Below are positions 34,450 to 42,653 of a stretch of 64,000 nucleotides of DNA, one piece after another. Under the pieces are notes generated by a model. The model made no database searches and had not been told where the DNA came from. It saw only the letters and a list, made by a program, of their open reading frames with translations. Origin of the DNA: Thiohalocapsa sp963695445 (GTDB taxonomy: Bacteria > Pseudomonadota > Gammaproteobacteria > Chromatiales > Chromatiaceae); contig CAVOGV010000041.1 in the NCBI GenBank assembly GCA_963695445.1, forward strand, positions 27,006 to 91,005, given 5' to 3'. How positions within the stretch are numbered: position 1 is the stretch's first letter; the number at the start of each line of letters is the position of its first letter. The position numbers and the translations under genes were made by a program.

Positions 34450-34917
34450 ATGTTCGACGTCATCCTGTACCAGCCGGAGATACCGCCCAACACCGGCAAC
34501 ATCATTCGGCTCTGCGCCAACACCGGCGCAGGACTGCACCTGATCGAACCCATGGGTTTTGCGCTGGATGATGCGAAGCTGCGGCGTGCCGGGCTCGACT
34601 ACCATGAATATGCCCGCGTGCGGGTGCATGAATCGTTGAATGCCTGTTTGGCGGCGGTTGCGCCGACTCGCCTATTCGCCTCCAGCACGCGCGGCGGCAC
34701 CACCTATGCGCAAGTGCGCTTCGCTCAAGGCGATGCCTTTCTGTTCGGTCCTGAGACCCGCGGTCTGCCGCAGCCGGTGCTCGATGCCCTGCCGCCTTCA
34801 CAACGCCTGCGCGTGCCGATGCAGCCCGGCAATCGCAGCCTGAACCTGTCGAATGCGGTTGCTGTGGTTTTGTATGAGGCGTGGCGCCAACATGGCTTTG
34901 AGGGAGCCGGCAGTTGA
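34450..34917 (+). CDS. trmL: tRNA (cytidine/uridine-2'-O-)-methyltransferase TrmL
   Basis: 155-aa SPOUT methyltransferase modifying the wobble ribose of tRNA-Leu isoacceptors. It begins MFDVILYQPEIPPNTGNIIR and has the knot motifs LHLIEPMGFALDDAKLRRAG, FGPETRGLP and the C-terminal MQPGNRSLNLSNAVAVVLYE. ATG 34450 is the family start; the frame opens 24 bases earlier. Confidence 0.95.
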   Translation: MFDVILYQPEIPPNTGNIIRLCANTGAGLHLIEPMGFALDDAKLRRAGLDYHEYARVRVHESLNACLAAVAPTRLFASSTRGGTTYAQVRFAQGDAFLFGPETRGLPQPVLDALPPSQRLRVPMQPGNRSLNLSNAVAVVLYEAWRQHGFEGAGS

Positions 34918-34975
34918 GCGGGCATCCGGATACGGAGGGGCGCGAGCCGACGCGGTGCGCGTCGGCATCGGCGAA

Positions 34976-35998
34976 TCAATCGAGTTCTGCCTTTCCCGCC
35001 CGCTCCAGCAGCAGACGGGTGGCGACCTCCGGCATGCGCCCCTCGTACAGCACGGCGTGAACCTGCTCGGAGATCGGCATCTCTACCCCGTGCCGCTCGG
35101 CAATGGTCCGAACGGCCCGTGCCGTGACGAACCCTTCCACTTCTTGGCCGATCGCCGCCATGGCCTCTTTAGCCGATTGGCCCCGGGCCAGCGCCAGGCC
35201 CAGGCGGCGGTTGCGCGACTGATCGTCGGTGCAGGTCAAGACGAGGTCACCGAGGCCAGCAAGGCCCATGAAGGTCTCCCGGCGAGCGCCTAGGGCGACG
35301 CCAAGCCGGATCAACTCGGTGAGCCCGCGGGTGATCAGGGCAGCGCGGCTGTTGGCACCGAAGCCGAGGCCATCGGCGATGCCGGTGGCAATGGCGAGCA
35401 CGTTCTTCGCCGCACCGCCCACCTGCACGCCGATCAGGTCGTCGTGGGTGTAGGCGCGGAAACGCTCGGCGTGCACCAGTGCGGCAAGGCGCTGAGCGAA
35501 GCTTGGCCTTGTCGCCGCGACCGTGATCGCGGTGGGCAGGCCGTGGGCCACCTCGGCGGCAAAGCTCGGTCCCGACAAGACGCCCAGATCACGCTCGCCG
35601 GCGACATCCAGCGCGACCTCGTGCAACAGTCGCCCGGTGCCGGGCTCGAAGCCCTTGGTCGCCCAGGCAATACCCAACTCCGCCGGTATGAGCGGCGCCG
35701 CCTGCAACAGCACGTCAGCGAAGAATTGGCTCGGCACGACCAGCAGCAGCGCCGTTGCGTCGGTGAGTGCAAGCTTCAGGTCGGCGACTGGTTCCAGTGC
35801 CGGGGGCAGCGGGGCGCCGGGCAGAAACGCCTTGTTTTCGGCGTCGCGTTGCAGCTGCGCGATGTGCGCCGGATCATGGCCCCAGAGTCGCACCTGATGC
35901 CCGTTGCGGCAGAGCAGAATGGCCAATGCCGTACCCCAGGAGCCGGCGCCGAGGACAGCGATGCGCTCGCCGGAGTTGTCGTTGCCGGTCGTGTTCAT
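34976..35998 (-). CDS. gpsA: Glycerol-3-phosphate dehydrogenase [NAD(P)+]
   Basis: 340-aa enzyme reducing dihydroxyacetone phosphate to glycerol-3-phosphate for phospholipids. The Rossmann motif is IAVLGAGSWGTALA, followed by ATKGFEPGTGRLLHE, VLSGPSFAAEVA and the catalytic-lysine region GGAAKNVLAIATGIADGLGF. It ends normally. It follows secB in the leftward rhodanese-secB-gpsA group, the usual proteobacterial order. Confidence 0.96.
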   Translation of the reverse strand: MNTTGNDNSGERIAVLGAGSWGTALAILLCRNGHQVRLWGHDPAHIAQLQRDAENKAFLPGAPLPPALEPVADLKLALTDATALLLVVPSQFFADVLLQAAPLIPAELGIAWATKGFEPGTGRLLHEVALDVAGERDLGVLSGPSFAAEVAHGLPTAITVAATRPSFAQRLAALVHAERFRAYTHDDLIGVQVGGAAKNVLAIATGIADGLGFGANSRAALITRGLTELIRLGVALGARRETFMGLAGLGDLVLTCTDDQSRNRRLGLALARGQSAKEAMAAIGQEVEGFVTARAVRTIAERHGVEMPISEQVHAVLYEGRMPEVATRLLLERAGKAELD

Positions 35999-36061
35999 CG
36001 TAACCTGTGTCGGGCGGGGTTGCTCGGGCGATCCGTCAGATTGCTATGTGGCTGGCGGTGC

Positions 36062-36547
36062 TCAATGGGGTTTATCGCCGCCGCCAGCCTTTTCTTGCTC
36101 GGCCAGCTTTTGCGCATAGATACTGTCGAAGTTGATGTGCTGCAGCACGAGGTGCGGGAAGCCTCCCTTGGCGACCAGGTCGGAGACGGCCTGGCGAGCG
36201 TACGGGAACAGGATGCTCGGGCAGTAGACGTAGAACAGCGGGCCTTGTTCCTGCGGTTGGAAACCGCTGGTGCTGACGATGCCTGCCTGCTGCACTTCGA
36301 TCAGATAGGCGGTCTTGTCCGCGACCTTGGTGTTAACGGTGACAGTCAGCGTAATTTCATGGGTGTCTTCGGCCAGTGGCGTGACCTTGATGTCCAGGTG
36401 CAGCCCTGTCTCGGGCTTCCACTCGCCGCGAAAGATTTCGGGCGCATTGGGTGACTCGAAGGACAGATCCTTGACGTAAACGCTGCGGAGTGTGAACTGG
36501 CGCTCCGGGTTGTCGCCGGGGACGGCTTGCGGGTTCTCTTCGGACAT
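36062..36547 (-). CDS. secB: Protein-export chaperone SecB
   Basis: 161-aa tetrameric chaperone that keeps preproteins unfolded and hands them to SecA. It shows RQFTLRSVYVKDLSFESPNA, then LTVTVNTKVADKTAYLIEVQ, the YVYCPSILFPYARQAVSDLV block and GGFPHLVLQHINFDSIYAQK. Length is normal. The glutaredoxin gene that often sits between the rhodanese and secB genes is absent here. Confidence 0.97.
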   Translation of the reverse strand: MSEENPQAVPGDNPERQFTLRSVYVKDLSFESPNAPEIFRGEWKPETGLHLDIKVTPLAEDTHEITLTVTVNTKVADKTAYLIEVQQAGIVSTSGFQPQEQGPLFYVYCPSILFPYARQAVSDLVAKGGFPHLVLQHINFDSIYAQKLAEQEKAGGGDKPH

Positions 36548-36608
36548 GATGTTGCGGTTCCCTGGTCAAGTTGGGGTGCGGGTTATCGTGGGCGGCGTGG
36601 TTAAACGC

Positions 36609-37034
36609 TCAGCGCTTCTTGCGGGTTAGCGGCAGATTGGCGCTTTCCCAGGCGAGCACGCCCCCCTTGAGGTTGTACACTTCCGGAAAGCCCGCCTTGC
36701 GCAGCACGTTGCAGGCGGCCTGAGACTGGGCGCCTGATCGGCAGGTGATGATGACGGGCTTCTCCTTGTATTTGCCCAATGCTCCGGTCTGGTTCTTGAA
36801 TCCGTTCATCGGGATATTCACGGCGTTGATGATGTGGCCTTTTGCGTAGTCCGCGGCAGGGCGGACGTCGACCACAGCGGCGTCTTTCTGGTTGATTAGC
36901 GCCGTGGCGCCGCTCGGGTCGACCGAACCTTTATCGCCGACCAGCAGGTTGTAGGTCAGCAGTCCGAGAATGACCCCTAGGGCCAGAAACAGATACCAAT
37001 GGTTGCCGACGAATTCGATCAGTTGGGCCTGCAT
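36609..37034 (-). CDS. Membrane-anchored rhodanese-like protein
   Basis: 141-aa protein with an N-terminal membrane helix (HWYLFLALGVILGLLTYNLL) and a single rhodanese domain whose active loop CRSGAQSQ carries the catalytic cysteine. It probably moves sulfane sulfur at the cytoplasmic face. It is related to E. coli YibN, which also lies upstream of secB. ATG 37034 gives the membrane anchor start; the longer frame is not conserved. Confidence 0.9.
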   Translation of the reverse strand: MQAQLIEFVGNHWYLFLALGVILGLLTYNLLVGDKGSVDPSGATALINQKDAAVVDVRPAADYAKGHIINAVNIPMNGFKNQTGALGKYKEKPVIITCRSGAQSQAACNVLRKAGFPEVYNLKGGVLAWESANLPLTRKKR

Positions 37035-37175
37035 CGTGGATGCTCGTATGGGTTGGATTGGCGGCGGAGCCGGCGCAGCGAGACGCCGGACGGGTTCGAG
37101 AGGGCGCAAGTATATCGACAGACGCCGATGAAATCAGCGTCAGCAGCCGTTGGCGGGCCGCCCGACGGGAATGCG

Positions 37176-37550
37176 CTAGCGGCCCTGGTGGCAGAAGACC
37201 TCGCGCATCATGCCGATGAGCTGTAACGTGCGGGAGTCCCCGACGCGATAGTAGACGCGGTTGGCGTCTTTGCGTGAGGCCAGAATGCCTTTATCGCGCA
37301 GAATGGCCAGGTGCTGTGAGATGTTGCTTTGCGAGGTGCCGACGTGCTCGACGATGTCCTGAACGCTGACCTCTTCGTCGCCGAGGGTGCACAGGATCTT
37401 GAGCCGCAGGGGATGCGACATCGCCTTCAGTGAGCGCGATGCGCGCTCGATGTCGGCGTCGTCGGCGAACAACTCGATCGCATTGTCGTGTGTTGGGCCA
37501 CCGACGGCGAACGGATCGCTGTTGGCATCCGGTCCCGTGCTGTTCAGCAC
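37176..37550 (-). CDS. ArsR-family transcriptional regulator
   Basis: 124-aa winged-helix repressor. The HTH region is LKAMSHPLRLKILCTLGDEE, then VSVQDIVEHVGTSQSNISQH and LAILRDKGILASRKDANRVY. The classical ELCVCDL metal-binding cysteines are replaced (EVSVQDI). Only two cysteines are seen, one in LKILCTL and one in the C-terminal REVFCHQGR, so it is unlike ArsR/SmtB alpha3-type metal sensors. The two cysteines and the rhodanese neighbour could fit a sulfur- or redox-responsive regulator, but this is inference. Confidence 0.88.
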   Translation of the reverse strand: MLNSTGPDANSDPFAVGGPTHDNAIELFADDADIERASRSLKAMSHPLRLKILCTLGDEEVSVQDIVEHVGTSQSNISQHLAILRDKGILASRKDANRVYYRVGDSRTLQLIGMMREVFCHQGR

Positions 37551-37662
37551 CGGGGGGATTGCCTGTTTGTCTAAGCTCTGCGGTCATACAAAATAGTCTA
37601 TATCATTTCATCATCATACGATAATAAACTTTCTGCGACCGCGTGCTAGCGATTATCTGTTC

Positions 37663-38967
37663 ATGTGCAGCTACCGTCTCGTCATCAGATCGATGCGCCG
37701 CGCCGAGCGAACGCCGCGGCGCACGGCCGCGCAGGCGATGATGCGCCCGGCGGCGGCGATCAGCTGCGTGCTGTGTTGTCTGCTGTTGCCATCGACCCCG
37801 GCGCAGTCCGCGCCAGAGTCCACCCGCGAGCCAGTCGCCGATCGGACATCAGTCGAGTCCGCCGGCAACGACATCGAGGCCGAGATGGAGGCCAGCGCGC
37901 AACAGCTCGGCGAGATCGAGGGCCGGCTAACGCGGTTGCAGCAAGAGCTCAGCGACCGCGAGCGGCAGCGCGACGCGCTCTATCAGGAACTCGAACGCAA
38001 CGAGCGCGACATCGCAGCACTTGCACGCGCTGGCCGCCAGCTGACGGCGATGGTGGATGAGCAGCAACGCAACGTGACCGACCTTGAGGCCCGCCTTGTG
38101 GAAACCGGTGAGGACCTGGCGGTGGCCAGGAACGACCTTGCGGAACTGCTGCGCTCCGCCTACGCGATGGGCCGCGGGGACCGGTTGCGCATGCTGCTGA
38201 ACCGCGAGGATCTGACGCGAAGCGGGCGGGTTTTCGGCTACTATCGCTGTCTAGGACGGGCGCGCGCGGAGCATATCAACGAAGTGGAACATCTCGCCGC
38301 CGAGCTGGCCCGGCTCGGCACCGAGGCCCGCAACGAGGCGCGGCGGTTGCAGCGGCTTGCGGAACGTCAGACGGAGACCCGGCTGCGTCTGGAGGCGGTG
38401 CAGGTCGAGCGCAACGCCATCGTCGCCGACCTCGACGCCAATATCGCCGCGGGTCGCGGCGAACTGGTCACACTGAACGCCAACGCGCAGGCGTTGCGGA
38501 CACTGATCGACCGTTTGCGGCGCCAGGTGCAGATTGCCGCGGAAATCGGGATCAACCAAGAGGCGATCGCCGCGCGCAAGGGCAGGCTCGCCTGGCCCAT
38601 TTCCGAGGCGCGGCTGGCCAGCCGGTTTCGCGGCGGTGAAGGCGACCAAGACCTGCACGCGGATGGCGTGCTGATCGAGGCCGACGAGGGCAGCGAAGTG
38701 CGCGCGGTGCACCACGGGCGTGTCGTCTATGCGGACTGGTTACGCGGATTCGGGCTGCTGCTTGTGATCGACCATGGCGATGGTTACATGACGCTGTACG
38801 GCCACAATCAGACCTTGCTGAAAGAGGTGGGCGAATGGATCGCAACCGGCGAGGTGATTGCGCTGACTGGCACCAGCGGCGGCAGCGGCACTCGCGGGCT
38901 ATACTTCGCCCTCCGCTATCAGGGCAAACCGCTGGACCCGGAGCACTGGTGTCGCGGCCGCGGCTGA
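37663..38967 (+). CDS. envC: Murein hydrolase activator EnvC-like (coiled coil + M23 domain)
   Basis: EnvC-type periplasmic protein (up to 434 aa) that activates amidases at the septum. A basic start and signal-like helix (AAAISCVLCCLLLPSTPAQS) precede a long coiled coil (residues ~70-290), then a LytM/M23 domain: RLAWPISEARLASRFRG, VRAVHHGRVVYADWLRGFGL, IDHGDGYMTLYGHNQTLL. The catalytic HxH set is incomplete, as in EnvC. The true start is uncertain (ATGs at 37663, 37693, 37738). It lies directly upstream of ctpA, the usual partner. Confidence 0.9.
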   Translation: MCSYRLVIRSMRRAERTPRRTAAQAMMRPAAAISCVLCCLLLPSTPAQSAPESTREPVADRTSVESAGNDIEAEMEASAQQLGEIEGRLTRLQQELSDRERQRDALYQELERNERDIAALARAGRQLTAMVDEQQRNVTDLEARLVETGEDLAVARNDLAELLRSAYAMGRGDRLRMLLNREDLTRSGRVFGYYRCLGRARAEHINEVEHLAAELARLGTEARNEARRLQRLAERQTETRLRLEAVQVERNAIVADLDANIAAGRGELVTLNANAQALRTLIDRLRRQVQIAAEIGINQEAIAARKGRLAWPISEARLASRFRGGEGDQDLHADGVLIEADEGSEVRAVHHGRVVYADWLRGFGLLLVIDHGDGYMTLYGHNQTLLKEVGEWIATGEVIALTGTSGGSGTRGLYFALRYQGKPLDPEHWCRGRG

Positions 38968-39168
38968 CAACGTCGCTTGCCCCCGCATCGGCCCAAGTAC
39001 ATCGACCGGAGAACCGCAACCGGACGACCAGGCTCCCGAAGACCAGCATTCGGAAGACCTGCTTCCGGAACAGCGCCCGGAACACCGCACCCGCGGCACC
39101 CTCTAACCTTGTTTGCCCGGAGCGCCCTGGCGGCCGGCCCCAACACCTACCACGGATGCCAAGATCCG

Positions 39169-40764
39169 ATGTCGGAGACCAAGATGATCGTTCGCCCCTC
39201 ACTGTTTCTGCCCTTTGCCGCGCTCGCCTTCGTCGCCCTGCCCGTCTGGGCCGCGGACCCGAGCGCGCCGGCGCCGTCGCCTGATCCGGCTTCGGTTCCA
39301 GCCGTCGCGCCGCATCAACCGCCAGCACCAGTCGAGCCCCCAGGGCCCGAGTTCGATGCGCCCGCACCGGTGCTCGACGACAGCGCGCCGGCGACGGTGG
39401 ATTCTGACGCGCCGGTGTTGCCTGAAACAGCCGAACCGAAAACCACTGATACCGATTCGCCTGAAACCGGCAACGACAACGACAACGACAACGATAATGG
39501 GCCCGACGTCGTCGAGGACGCCGGAGACGAGGCTGTCGACGAGCAAGCCGAGGGCTTGCCGCTGAACGATCTGCGCATCTTTGCCGAGGTCTTCGGCCGC
39601 ATCAAGAGCGACTATGTGGAGTCGGTCGACGACCGCAAGCTGCTGTTGAGCGCCATTCGGGGCATGCTCGGCGGCCTCGATCCGCACTCCTCCTACCTGG
39701 ACCCCGAGGAGTATCGCGAACTGCAGGTCGGCACGACTGGCGAATTCGGCGGACTCGGCATCGAGGTCGGCATGGAGGACGGATTGGTCAAGGTCATCGC
39801 CCCCATTGACGACACCCCCGCCCAGCGGGCCGGCATGCAGGCCGGCGATCTGATCGTGCGCATCGACGGCAAGCCCATCAAGGGCATGGGCCTGAACGAT
39901 GCCGTCAAGCTCATGCGCGGAAAACCGGGCACCAGCATCGAGCTTACCGTGGTGCGCGAAGGTGAAGGCAGCCCCCTGACCATCACCATCGAGCGCGATG
40001 TCATCAAGGTGGCCAGCGTCAAGAGCCGCACGCTTGAGCCGGGTTACGGCTACCTGCGGGTCGCCAGTTTCCAGGCCCGTACCACCGACGATCTGCTCAA
40101 GGCCGTGGCCAAGCTCAAGCAGGAGAACCCCGACGGGCTCAAGGGTGTCGTGCTCGACCTACGCAATAATCCCGGCGGTGTGCTCAATGCGGCGGTCGGC
40201 GTCAGCGATGCCTTCCTCGAACAGGGGCTGATCGTCTACACCAAGGGCCGCATCGACGACTCGAAGCTGGAGTTCAAGGCCGGCCCCGACGATATCCTCG
40301 ACGGCGCGCCGTTGGTGGTGCTGGTCAACGGCGGCAGTGCCTCCGCCTCGGAGATCGTCGCCGGCGCGCTGCAAGATCAGGGCCGGGCGCTTATTTTGGG
40401 CGGCAAGACCTTCGGCAAAGGCTCGGTACAGACCATCGTGCCGATCGACGAGCGTACCGCACTGAAGCTCACCACGGCCCGCTACTACACGCCGTCCGGG
40501 CGCTCGATTCAGGCCCAGGGCATCGAGCCGGACATTGAGCTCGCCCGCGGCAGCGTTACCTTGGCCGACGAGTCCGGGGTCGAGCCGCTAAAGGAGGCCG
40601 ACCTGATGCGCCATCTCGAAGAAGGCGACCCCGCCGTCAGTGGTGAGGCGGACGCCGACGCGTCAGAAGATGGACCGTTGGCGGCGGAGGACTACCAGCT
40701 CTCCGAGGCGTTGAATGTGCTCAAGGGCCTGAGCATCTACGGCAAGGCGGCCAAGGTGCACTAA
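39169..40764 (+). CDS. ctpA: Carboxy-terminal processing protease CtpA (S41)
   Basis: 531-aa periplasmic protease. A signal peptide (SLFLPFAALAFVALPVWAAD) is followed by a long Pro/Ala/Asp-rich linker ending in an Asn-Asp repeat (about residues 105-113). The PDZ domain (GGLGIEVGMEDGLVKVIAPI) and S41 catalytic core come next, with the Ser/Lys dyad in GSASASEIVAGAL and GGKTFGKGSVQ. The linker is longer than in most CtpA proteins. ATG 39169 fits the signal peptide; 39184 is possible. Confidence 0.94.
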   Translation: MSETKMIVRPSLFLPFAALAFVALPVWAADPSAPAPSPDPASVPAVAPHQPPAPVEPPGPEFDAPAPVLDDSAPATVDSDAPVLPETAEPKTTDTDSPETGNDNDNDNDNGPDVVEDAGDEAVDEQAEGLPLNDLRIFAEVFGRIKSDYVESVDDRKLLLSAIRGMLGGLDPHSSYLDPEEYRELQVGTTGEFGGLGIEVGMEDGLVKVIAPIDDTPAQRAGMQAGDLIVRIDGKPIKGMGLNDAVKLMRGKPGTSIELTVVREGEGSPLTITIERDVIKVASVKSRTLEPGYGYLRVASFQARTTDDLLKAVAKLKQENPDGLKGVVLDLRNNPGGVLNAAVGVSDAFLEQGLIVYTKGRIDDSKLEFKAGPDDILDGAPLVVLVNGGSASASEIVAGALQDQGRALILGGKTFGKGSVQTIVPIDERTALKLTTARYYTPSGRSIQAQGIEPDIELARGSVTLADESGVEPLKEADLMRHLEEGDPAVSGEADADASEDGPLAAEDYQLSEALNVLKGLSIYGKAAKVH

Positions 40765-41013
40765 AGTTGTTCGAGGGCGTCGAGTCGTTGCAGAGGCATC
40801 AAGTTCGATGACGACGACGCGCTTGCTATCCGCAGGGCCGAGTGCCAAGGGCCTGGGGCCAAAATTGCGCAATCGTGCTGTGCAGCGGCCCTTGGCCCTC
40901 GGCGCTTGGTCCACCTCGAAGCAACGCAAAGGCGTCGCAACAAAGCGCCGTGCGCTCGTCGCTGCGAGGCATCGCCTCGCTGGAACTGAATGACAACCGA
41001 ACCGGAGGACATC

Positions 41014-41568
41014 ATGCCACGCGTATTGGTACCGCTGGCCCAGGGCTGTGAGGAGCTCGAGGCCGTCACCATCATCGACCTGCTGCGCCGGGCCGGCATC
41101 GAGGTGGTTACCGCCGGTCTCGATGCGGCGCCGGTAAAGGCGAGCCGGGGCGTCGTGTTGATGCCCGACACCACGCTGGACCAGGTGCTCGAGCAGGACT
41201 TCGACATGATCGTGTTGCCCGGCGGATTGCCCGGCGCCACCAACCTCGATCAGGATGCCCGCGTGCACCGTCTACTCAAGCTCCAGGCCGAGCAAGGTCG
41301 CTGGAGCGCGGCGATCTGCGCCGCGCCGAAGGTGCTGGGCAACGCCGGGCTGCTGGATGGCCGCCAGGCGACCAGCTATCCCGGCGCCATGGAGGCGGCG
41401 CGGTTCCCGACGGTGCGGCTGGTCGATCAGCCTGTCGTCGTCGACGGCAAGGTCGTTACGTCCCGCGGCCCCGGTACCGCGATGGACTTCGCGTTGCAGT
41501 TGGTTCAGCTTCTATGCGGACGTGATACCCGCGTCGACGTCGAAGCAGCGCTGATGCGCCCGGTCTGA
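41014..41568 (+). CDS. yajL: DJ-1/PfpI family protein (YajL-like)
   Basis: 184-aa DJ-1 superfamily protein, probably protecting against oxidative or carbonyl stress. The catalytic cysteine is in AICAAPKVLGNAG, with the early Glu in CEELEAVTIIDLLRRAGI and the DMIVLPGGLPGATNL block. The ATG at 41014 has an excellent GGAGG site. The 250-bp gap after ctpA shows no gene. Confidence 0.92.
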   Translation: MPRVLVPLAQGCEELEAVTIIDLLRRAGIEVVTAGLDAAPVKASRGVVLMPDTTLDQVLEQDFDMIVLPGGLPGATNLDQDARVHRLLKLQAEQGRWSAAICAAPKVLGNAGLLDGRQATSYPGAMEAARFPTVRLVDQPVVVDGKVVTSRGPGTAMDFALQLVQLLCGRDTRVDVEAALMRPV

Positions 41569-41594
41569 GCCCGCGCTGGCCCTCGGGCGCACCG

Positions 41595-42653
41595 ATGCTG
41601 ACCATAGCCGAACTCGATTGGATGGCCGTCATTGCTGCGCCGCTGGTGGCCGGCGCCGTCAGCGCCGTGCTCACCCTGGCCCTGAGCCGCAATGCGATCG
41701 GCTTCCTGCGTATCGTCGATCATCCTAACGAGCGCTCCCTGCACCAGACGCCGGTGCCGCGCACCGGCGGCGTTGCCGTTGTTATCGGCATCGCGCTAGG
41801 CCTTGCCATTGCCGTGCCGATGCTTGCCGCCCCCGGCCCGCTCGGCTGGATCGCCCTCGCCGCCCTGCTGGTGGGCGGCATCTCGCTGCTCGACGATCAC
41901 CGTGACGTGTGTCAGCGGTATCGGCTGCTGGCCCATGCGGGTGCCGCCATGCTGCTCTACCTTGGCGGCCTGCGATGGGAGCAGCTCGGGCTGCCAGGCC
42001 TCGACGCCGCGTTGCCGGACTGGCTCGCGCTCGGCCTGACGCTGCTTTACAGTGTCTGGATGATCAATCTCTACAACTTCATGGACGGCATGGACGGTTT
42101 CGCCGGTGGCATGGCCGTGTTCGGCTTCGGCGCCCTGGCGACGTTGGGCCTGATCGGCGACGCGCCAACCTTTGCCATCACCGGGCTGGTCATCGCCGCG
42201 GCGGCGGCTGGGTTCCTGACCCGCAATTTCCCCCCGGCGCGGATCTTCCTCGGCGACGTCGGGTCCTCGGTGCTCGGGTTGCTGGCCGCTGCCATGACGC
42301 TGTGGGGCGCCGGGCTCGGGTTGTTCCCGCTCTGGGTTGGCTGGTTGGTGTTCTCGCCGTTCATCGTCGATGCCACCTGGACCTTGCTGCGGCGCGTCGT
42401 CAACGGCGAGCCGTTCTGGCGTGCGCACCGCTCCCACCATTATCAACGCCTGGTACTGGCGGGCTGGGGTCACCGTCGCACCTTGCTGCGGGGCTACCTG
42501 GTGATGCTCGCCGCGGCGGCGAGTGCCGTCGCCGCGGTCCGCATGCCCGTGGGCGAGCAATGGATGCTGCTGCTCGCCTGGGCGGCGGTGTATGCACTGA
42601 TCCATGTCCGCGTCGGACTCGCCGAGCGGCTCGCGGCAGCCCAGCGCCCATGA
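41595..42653 (+). CDS. Undecaprenyl-phosphate sugar-1-phosphate transferase (WecA/WbpL family)
   Basis: 352-aa polytopic enzyme (about ten helices) of the MraY/WecA/WbpL family that starts O-antigen or exopolysaccharide units on undecaprenyl phosphate. Motifs are HPNERSLHQTPVPRTGGVAV, the Asp-Asp in GGISLLDDHRDV, the NLYNFMDGMDGFAGG Mg-binding segment and IFLGDVGSS. The tail has the HRSHHYQRL histidine motif of WbpL-like enzymes. The stop overlaps the next gene (ATGA). Confidence 0.9.
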   Translation: MLTIAELDWMAVIAAPLVAGAVSAVLTLALSRNAIGFLRIVDHPNERSLHQTPVPRTGGVAVVIGIALGLAIAVPMLAAPGPLGWIALAALLVGGISLLDDHRDVCQRYRLLAHAGAAMLLYLGGLRWEQLGLPGLDAALPDWLALGLTLLYSVWMINLYNFMDGMDGFAGGMAVFGFGALATLGLIGDAPTFAITGLVIAAAAAGFLTRNFPPARIFLGDVGSSVLGLLAAAMTLWGAGLGLFPLWVGWLVFSPFIVDATWTLLRRVVNGEPFWRAHRSHHYQRLVLAGWGHRRTLLRGYLVMLAAAASAVAAVRMPVGEQWMLLLAWAAVYALIHVRVGLAERLAAAQRP

